DNA from: Roseovarius sp.
Lineage (GTDB): Bacteria; Pseudomonadota; Alphaproteobacteria; Rhodobacterales; Rhodobacteraceae
Assembly (NCBI GenBank): GCA_026709325.1
Contig: JAPOTF010000025.1
Span: 1-37,374 of the forward strand
DNA: 37,374 nt
Direction: 5' to 3'
The translations under genes and the position numbers were made by a program. This document shows, piece by piece, positions 32,210-37,374 of this stretch (the stretch's first letter is position 1; each line of letters begins with the position of its first letter). Under the pieces are notes generated by a model, which was not told the origin of the DNA, ran no database searches, and saw nothing but the letters and a program-made list of their open reading frames with translations.

Positions 32210-35200
32210 ATGAATATTGGTGAAACGAGTGGGATAATGACTGGGGATGGCTTCGAATCGGCTTCTGAAGGGTCGCTTCTGGATAGAATCGCGATATTTC
32301 CGGTCGCTCCCGATGAAGGGCGCGGAAAGCTGTTTCTCAATGATTTGCTGGAAGATGTGAAAGTTGGAGAAAGTCTTAAAGCCCTGATTTGCCGAAAACC
32401 GGAAATTGAAGGCTTTTTGACTGGGATAATGTGTAACACTTCATATTTGCGCGATCTCATGCGCGCGGATCCCGGTCGTCTCGTTGACATCTTAAACGAC
32501 AATCCTGAAAGCAGAATTGACCGTATTGTTAAAGCCACCATTGATTATCAGGCGGCAGGCGAAGCCGATCTCATGATTGATCTACGCAAGGCCAAGCAGG
32601 ACATGGCGCTTACGATTGGTCTTGGTGATATAGGTGGAGCGCTGGATCTGAACAAGGTTACGTGCGCTTTAACCGCATTTGCGGACGCCTCGCTGACCGC
32701 AACCATTAGATATGCATTGGGAGAGCTTGCCAAAAGGGGAAAATTTAATCCCCATGATGCCAACGCCCCTGAAATTGACAGCGGCCTGATAGTGCTTGCC
32801 ATGGGGAAGCATGGCGCATACGAGCTAAACTATTCGTCCGATATTGATTTGATTATACTTTTTGATCGCGAAAAAGCTCCCATTCCGGATTCCGTGGAGC
32901 CGCAGACGCAGTTTGTCCGTCTTGTTCGAAGACTTGTCAAAATCATGCAGGAACGCACGGCGGATGGCTACGTTTTTAGAACGGACCTTCGTCTCCGTCC
33001 GGATATAGGTTCCAATCCATTGGCAATGCCGTCGGATCTGGCTGTCAATTACTACAAGACGCAGGCGCTTACATGGGAGAGAACCGCGCTGATTAAGGCG
33101 AGAGCCTGCGCGGGAGATATCGCTGCCGGAGAGATGTTCCTTCACAATGTGGTGCCGTCGATTTGGTCCATGAATTTGTCTTTTGCCTCCATAGCGGATG
33201 TGCAGGACATAAAGCGTAAAATTCACATGCACAAGGGACATTCCGATATCGCCGTTGCCGGTCACAATGTGAAACTTGGCCGAGGCGGCATACGCGAAAT
33301 TGAATTTCTGGTGCAAACCAGACAGATAGTCGCAGGTGGGCGCAATCCCTCTTTGAGGGGTCGCCGGACACTCGATATGCTGAACAGGCTATGTGAAACG
33401 GGATGGGTTCGCGAAGATGCCCGGGACGAGCTGTCCGAGGCCTATGGGTATTTGCGAAATGTTGAACATCGCATCCAAATGCTCAACGACGAGCAAACCC
33501 AGCTTTTGCCCAAAAGCCAGGATGGTCTGGACCAGGTGGCATATCTCATGGGTTGCCCTGATTTCAGATCTTTTGAGGAGGCGATTCTTGAGAGATTTAA
33601 TTGCGTTAAGCGCCATTACGAGGAGATGTTTGAAGACGAATCGGTTTTTTCCCCGGAACGGGACAGGCTGAATTTTTCTGGTGATGGCTATGATGCCGAC
33701 ACAGTTAAAAAACTTGGAAAACTTGGGTACGGGAATCCCGAAACCGTAATTGACACTGTCAGAAACTGGCAGGCCGGAACCTACCGGAGCACAAGATCCG
33801 AAAATGCCCGCGAGCGACTTGAGGAATTAAATCCGGTTCTTTTTTCGGCACTTGCGGCAACCGACAATGCGGATGACGCCTTGAGCAGATTCGACGCCAT
33901 TTTGTCGAAAATGCCGCGTGGCGTTCAATTCTTCGCCTTGCTGCGTTCAAATCCGCAAATTATGAATTTGCTGGCCACCACAATGGGCAGCGCGCCCAGG
34001 TTTGCGGAAATTGTCGCTCAAAGGCCGCAAGTGCTGGACTCGCTTCTCGATCCCTCCTTTTTGGGCGTCATGCCAAGCGTGCAGGATTACAACGAGTTTC
34101 TCGACAGAATGCTTGCCGATGCCCGTACTTATGAGCAGGTTCTAAATCAGGTGCGGTTTTTTGCCCAGGAGCAGCAGTTTCTCATAGGTATCCGTGTTCT
34201 TGCAAACACGCTCAAGGAGAACAGGGCGGGTCTTGCGCTTTCACGTCTTGTAGACGTGATCGTCGAGCGTCTGCTGCGTCATGTGTTTGAGAATTTCACC
34301 CGCAAATATGGAAACATTCCCGGGGGAAGCATCGCCATATTGGCCGTTGGCAAACTTGGCGGGCAGGAGATGACGGTTTCCACAAATCTTCAATTTGTTC
34401 TGGTATATGAATTGCCGAAAGATGAAGCCGTTTCAGACGGGACCGAAAAACTCAAGGCAAGTGTCTACTATCGGCGTTTGGCACTGAGATTTATCGCTGC
34501 GGTTTCGGCGCCAACATCTGAAGGGGCGCTATATCCGGCGGGTATAAATCCTCTGTCATTTGGCTATGCGGGGCCACTTGTAACAAGGCTCGACAGATTT
34601 GCCGCCTACCAGAACGAGCGGGCGTCAACTTTGGAGCTAATGGATTTGACTCGAATGCGCGTCATTGCGTCTAGTTCAAGAGAATTTGCGTTTTCGGTTT
34701 TTGACCGTATTGGCGAATGTCTTAAAAAACCCAGAGACAAGATAAAACTGGCCAGTGAATTTCGTTTGAATAGAAAGAACATTGAAAGGGAAAAGAGTAC
34801 AAAGGATTTATGGAACTTGCGTTTTGTATCCGGGGGCGTCGTTGATATTGAGCATATTGCCCAGTATTTGCAAATTTGCCATGCGCATGAAACCACTGTG
34901 GGCATGGCAAAGGGTACCGAGCAGGCACTGGAGTTTCTTAACGAGCTTGGGCTTCTGGAGACGGCCGACTTTGAGATCCTAATTGATGCATTCAGACTTT
35001 ATCAAAGACTTGAGCATGTTTTGTGTCTGGCATTTTCAGAGAAGACCATTCGGGAATCCCCCGCCGCCGCGATTTATGCGGAAGTGGTTCGCGTGACTCT
35101 TTCAGATGAAACGGCTACCGCTGATTCTCCACTGGGGATAATTGATTTGCTTGTTCAGGTCTCCGGTTTCCCCTCGTTCGACAAACTGGAATATTCTCTG

Positions 35201-35266
35201 GCAGAATATCAGCGCAAAACCCGTGAAATATTTCTGCGAATTATCGGGGATATCGAGATTGACTGA
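32210..35266 (+). CDS. glnE: GlnE-like protein with degenerate adenylyltransferase domain
   Basis: GlnE adenylylates glutamine synthetase (C-terminal domain) and removes AMP again (N-terminal domain). From ATG 32210 this is 1018 residues, close to the family length; ATG 32237 is an alternative. The N-terminal site is intact: ELNYSSDIDLI with Asp211 and Asp213, and RTDLRLRPD with Asp259. In the C-terminal half the frame AVGKLGGQEM is kept, but the ASDLD motif reads STNLQ (Asn726, Gln728), and the DMRLRPSG motif reads GINPLSFG (Gly778). Thus all three metal-binding aspartates are gone, with no stop or frameshift. Predicted: deadenylylation possible, adenylylation lost. Neighbours are unrelated. 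Confidence 0.92.
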   Translation: MNIGETSGIMTGDGFESASEGSLLDRIAIFPVAPDEGRGKLFLNDLLEDVKVGESLKALICRKPEIEGFLTGIMCNTSYLRDLMRADPGRLVDILNDNPESRIDRIVKATIDYQAAGEADLMIDLRKAKQDMALTIGLGDIGGALDLNKVTCALTAFADASLTATIRYALGELAKRGKFNPHDANAPEIDSGLIVLAMGKHGAYELNYSSDIDLIILFDREKAPIPDSVEPQTQFVRLVRRLVKIMQERTADGYVFRTDLRLRPDIGSNPLAMPSDLAVNYYKTQALTWERTALIKARACAGDIAAGEMFLHNVVPSIWSMNLSFASIADVQDIKRKIHMHKGHSDIAVAGHNVKLGRGGIREIEFLVQTRQIVAGGRNPSLRGRRTLDMLNRLCETGWVREDARDELSEAYGYLRNVEHRIQMLNDEQTQLLPKSQDGLDQVAYLMGCPDFRSFEEAILERFNCVKRHYEEMFEDESVFSPERDRLNFSGDGYDADTVKKLGKLGYGNPETVIDTVRNWQAGTYRSTRSENARERLEELNPVLFSALAATDNADDALSRFDAILSKMPRGVQFFALLRSNPQIMNLLATTMGSAPRFAEIVAQRPQVLDSLLDPSFLGVMPSVQDYNEFLDRMLADARTYEQVLNQVRFFAQEQQFLIGIRVLANTLKENRAGLALSRLVDVIVERLLRHVFENFTRKYGNIPGGSIAILAVGKLGGQEMTVSTNLQFVLVYELPKDEAVSDGTEKLKASVYYRRLALRFIAAVSAPTSEGALYPAGINPLSFGYAGPLVTRLDRFAAYQNERASTLELMDLTRMRVIASSSREFAFSVFDRIGECLKKPRDKIKLASEFRLNRKNIEREKSTKDLWNLRFVSGGVVDIEHIAQYLQICHAHETTVGMAKGTEQALEFLNELGLLETADFEILIDAFRLYQRLEHVLCLAFSEKTIRESPAAAIYAEVVRVTLSDETATADSPLGIIDLLVQVSGFPSFDKLEYSLAEYQRKTREIFLRIIGDIEID

Positions 35267-35425
35267 AGTTAAGCCACTGCGGCGATGCAGGCATCAGTGG
35301 ATGTTTATAATTCCAGGGAAATGCCTTGTGGAATTTTTTCGGGGAACAATTTGCCTGCGCAATTGCCAGGTGGATTGCAATCATCCGGTGCCTGGCTTGC
35401 AAACATCGGCTGATTTCGGCTCAAA

Positions 35426-36997
35426 TTAATCACGATTGCCCGTCGTTTCGGCGCGAACGTCCAGCAGTTTTCGATCCTCGCGTCCACAGACCATCGCGAT
35501 CAAATGAACAGGCTTTTCACGGTTGATATATTTTTCGGCATAGCCCCGATCCCGCATCTGGGCGAGTGCCGCCTCCAGGGCGGCTTCGACATCTTTAGCC
35601 TTTTCCACCATCTTGAACTCCAGTACAAACACCTGCCCACCCGTAAGTACAACCATGTCGGCACGGCCGTGACTTGAAGCTTCCTCCGAGCGCACATCCA
35701 CGTCGATCGCACGGAAGCACATATGCAGCAGACCGGCATACCACGCCTCATGGCGAGCGAGGCCGTTGTTGTTCCACTGATAAGGTATACTGGCCAAATA
35801 GGCGCGAAACTCTTGGGCAAAGCTCTCAAAGTCATGTGTCTCAAGACAAGTCTGGAGTGATCTGGCCTCCTCCAGCGGAACATGGTCCCGCGTATTCAGG
35901 TTCGCCAGCAACGCATCATTTAGACTGAGTTTGACCTCCCGATTGGGATAGTCCAGCCGGTATAAAATCCTGTGGCCCTGCCGATCTTCGCCAGTGATCG
36001 TCAAATAACCCGTCTGAAACAGCAAGGCCTCGGCACTGATATCATCTACATCGAATTTTGAGACTAGCGACCTGTCGGCCATCCGATTCTCCAGTTCCCT
36101 CAAGCTGACGGACTTCTTCTTCAGTGTTTCGAAGAGGAAGGTCGGTGAACCTGTCTCAAACCAGTATGGGCAGAACTCCCGGTCATTGAACAGCAAGAGC
36201 ACATCAAAGGGATTGTAGAGCCGCTCTTCCCCACGCCAGTTGTAGCCATTATACCATGTGCGGATCATGTCGCGGTCTAATCCGTCAAGCTCAGGCGCAA
36301 AAACGGTATCGATATCGACGTCCGTATACCCGCAAATCGCAGCAAAATGCGGATCCAGGCTGATATCCTTCAGGTTATTGAGATCCGAGAACAAGCTTAC
36401 CTTGGAGAACATGCTCACACCGGTGACAAAAACAAAGCGGACATGCTCGGCACTACCCTTAATGATTCCATAGAAACTCCGTAGACACTCCCGGTTGGCC
36501 CGTGCCAGGTTAGTGTCGTGTAGTCCGTCAAGGATGGGCTTGTCATACTCATCCACGAGAATCACAACCCGCTGGCCTGTCTTGCGGTGAAGGCGGTTCA
36601 ACACATCGAACAGGTACTCCGGTGCCGTTTTCCATGTTGACGATGAAAGCTTGGCGTCGCGCTCAATTGCTTTTAATTGAGCGAGAATGTTGCGCTCAAT
36701 ATCCGCTGGTCCGTCATACTTCCTGTTAAAGCTCAACCGCACCACCGGATGGGTGACTGACCAGTCCCAGTGTTCACAGATCGCCAGACCCCCGAACAGT
36801 TCCTTGCGTCCCTCAAACACGGCCTTAATCGTATCCACCAGCAGACTCTTGCCGAAGCGACGCGGGCGGGAAAGGAACCAATGATCGCCCCGCTTGATCA
36901 GATCCCAAATCATCGCGGTTTTATCAACGTAATAGCACTTCGTTTCACGCAGTCGGGCGAAATCCTGAATGCCGATGGGCAGACGTTGACGGCTCAT
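35426..36997 (-). CDS. AAA-ATPase-like / PD-(D/E)XK nuclease protein
   Basis: A 523-residue protein with two known parts: an N-terminal AAA-ATPase-like domain (PF09820 type), with the degenerate P-loop RPRRFGKSLL at residues 44-53 and Walker B ILVDEYDKPIL near 145, and a C-terminal PD-(D/E)XK-superfamily nuclease domain (PDDEXK_9 type) with GRADMVVL and FVLEFKM, where the Asp, Glu and Lys form the likely active site. AGGAGGAAG precedes ATG 36997. The family is widespread, often multi-copy, with unproven function; roles in mobile-element or defence biology are guesses. Codon use looks different from the glnE side, suggesting transfer. Confidence 0.85.
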   Translation of the reverse strand: MSRQRLPIGIQDFARLRETKCYYVDKTAMIWDLIKRGDHWFLSRPRRFGKSLLVDTIKAVFEGRKELFGGLAICEHWDWSVTHPVVRLSFNRKYDGPADIERNILAQLKAIERDAKLSSSTWKTAPEYLFDVLNRLHRKTGQRVVILVDEYDKPILDGLHDTNLARANRECLRSFYGIIKGSAEHVRFVFVTGVSMFSKVSLFSDLNNLKDISLDPHFAAICGYTDVDIDTVFAPELDGLDRDMIRTWYNGYNWRGEERLYNPFDVLLLFNDREFCPYWFETGSPTFLFETLKKKSVSLRELENRMADRSLVSKFDVDDISAEALLFQTGYLTITGEDRQGHRILYRLDYPNREVKLSLNDALLANLNTRDHVPLEEARSLQTCLETHDFESFAQEFRAYLASIPYQWNNNGLARHEAWYAGLLHMCFRAIDVDVRSEEASSHGRADMVVLTGGQVFVLEFKMVEKAKDVEAALEAALAQMRDRGYAEKYINREKPVHLIAMVCGREDRKLLDVRAETTGNRD

Positions 36998-37310
36998 GAT
37001 CTTCCTCCTGAAGGGCGCTCAATAAAAACGACTGCGCGATGTTTCATCATTGCGTGTTCACTGGTAAGGATTGCAGTTCAAAACCTGGCACGGTTTGGCC
37101 CAAACGGTTCAAAACAGCATATATAGACATCTGAAGCAATATAGGGTTTCCCGGATGGGCATTTAATGACGTTCTCGGCATCATGATCCTTCCAAATCGA
37201 CTTGCCTCTCTGAACTTATACCAAAACCGGAAAGTTTTCGATGCATGATTTGCCCTGCTGTTTGCACATCGATTTTCGCCCGGTTCCGCCTGCCGACGCT
37301 TCAAACGCGC
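36998..37310. other. Intergenic region upstream of AAA gene
   Basis: 313 bases without a convincing gene. A 13-bp palindrome GTTTGG-C-CCAAAC lies at 37093-37105, about 95 bases before the AAA-ATPase-like start, an operator candidate of low weight. An 85-codon minus-strand frame at 37047-37304 has no clear ribosome-binding site and no motif, so I leave it uncalled. Confidence 0.4.
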
Positions 37311-37374
37311 TCAGGCATTTCGGCAAAGCCGTTCGATCTCTTCCGCGGTTTCACGGACCCGGTTCGCAAAACGG
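37311..37374 (-). CDS. Possible C-terminal tail of a gene beyond the window
   Basis: On the minus strand the last bases read RFANRVRETAEEIERLCRNA followed by TGA at 37311-37313. The amphipathic, Arg/Glu/Ala-rich run is typical of a helical protein end, and the frame is open to the window edge. Only about 20 residues are visible, so neither coding status nor family can be decided. Confidence 0.3.
   Translation of the reverse strand, partial: RFANRVRETAEEIERLCRNA

Noticed and set aside
35365..35396. Terminator after glnE (GCCAGG/CCTGGC hairpin)
   Set aside because: The stem is interrupted and has no T tail; a possible structure only.
37047..37304. 85-codon minus-strand frame beside the AAA gene
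   Set aside because: No recognisable domain and no clear start signal; it covers a likely promoter region.

Overview
The window is a densely coded chromosomal segment of an alphaproteobacterium. The evidence is the gene families themselves: an LpxI-type rather than LpxH-type UDP-diacylglucosamine pyrophosphatase, the frr-uppS-cdsA-rseP-bamA-skp-fabZ-lpxA-lpxI-lpxB envelope cluster, recA next to alaS, and a GAAC-N7-GAAC direct-repeat SOS box of the alphaproteobacterial LexA type before recA. Base composition is intermediate by eye. I cannot name the genus. No rRNA, CRISPR array, prophage or insertion sequence is visible.

Layout. 1-632 is gene-free. A tRNA-Arg(ACG) and an agmatinase-family gene follow on the minus strand. 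guaB and an rsmB-type rRNA methyltransferase form a plus-strand pair. After a 467-base gap with the SOS box come recA, a MOSC-domain gene and alaS, then two tandem DUF1330 genes of identical length. 9986-11825 is an accessory island: a GC-richer stretch, a perfect 17-bp palindrome, an unrecognised 281-codon gene, and an overlapping PIN-domain gene that is frameshifted and has lost catalytic residues. ssb (minus), a lytic transglycosylase (plus) and miaA (minus) lead to the envelope cluster at 14273-25417. mnmA (minus), an outer-membrane barrel gene behind a leader terminator, ligA-recG, glnE and an AAA-ATPase-like/PD-(D/E)XK gene (minus) complete the window, with a possible gene tail at the right edge.

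How the genes work together. The central block supplies UMP kinase and ribosome recycling, then undecaprenyl-phosphate and CDP-diacylglycerol precursors, site-2 proteolysis, outer-membrane protein assembly (BamA, Skp) and early lipid A synthesis (FabZ, LpxA, LpxI, LpxB). Two genes usual in this cluster are absent from their places: dxr between cdsA and rseP, and lpxD between skp and fabZ. recA, ligA, recG and ssb serve DNA repair and replication.

Most notable. (1) GlnE is full length, with an intact N-terminal nucleotidyltransferase site (deadenylylase half), but the C-terminal adenylyltransferase site has lost all three catalytic aspartates in an uninterrupted reading frame. (2) The island carries an undescribed two-gene, probably toxin-antitoxin-like operon with a palindromic operator candidate and a decayed PIN toxin. 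(3) A strong plus-strand intrinsic terminator lies 17 bases before the start codon of the outer-membrane barrel gene, suggesting attenuation or a small RNA. (4) BamA has an AT-rich insert encoding a cysteine-containing predicted surface loop.
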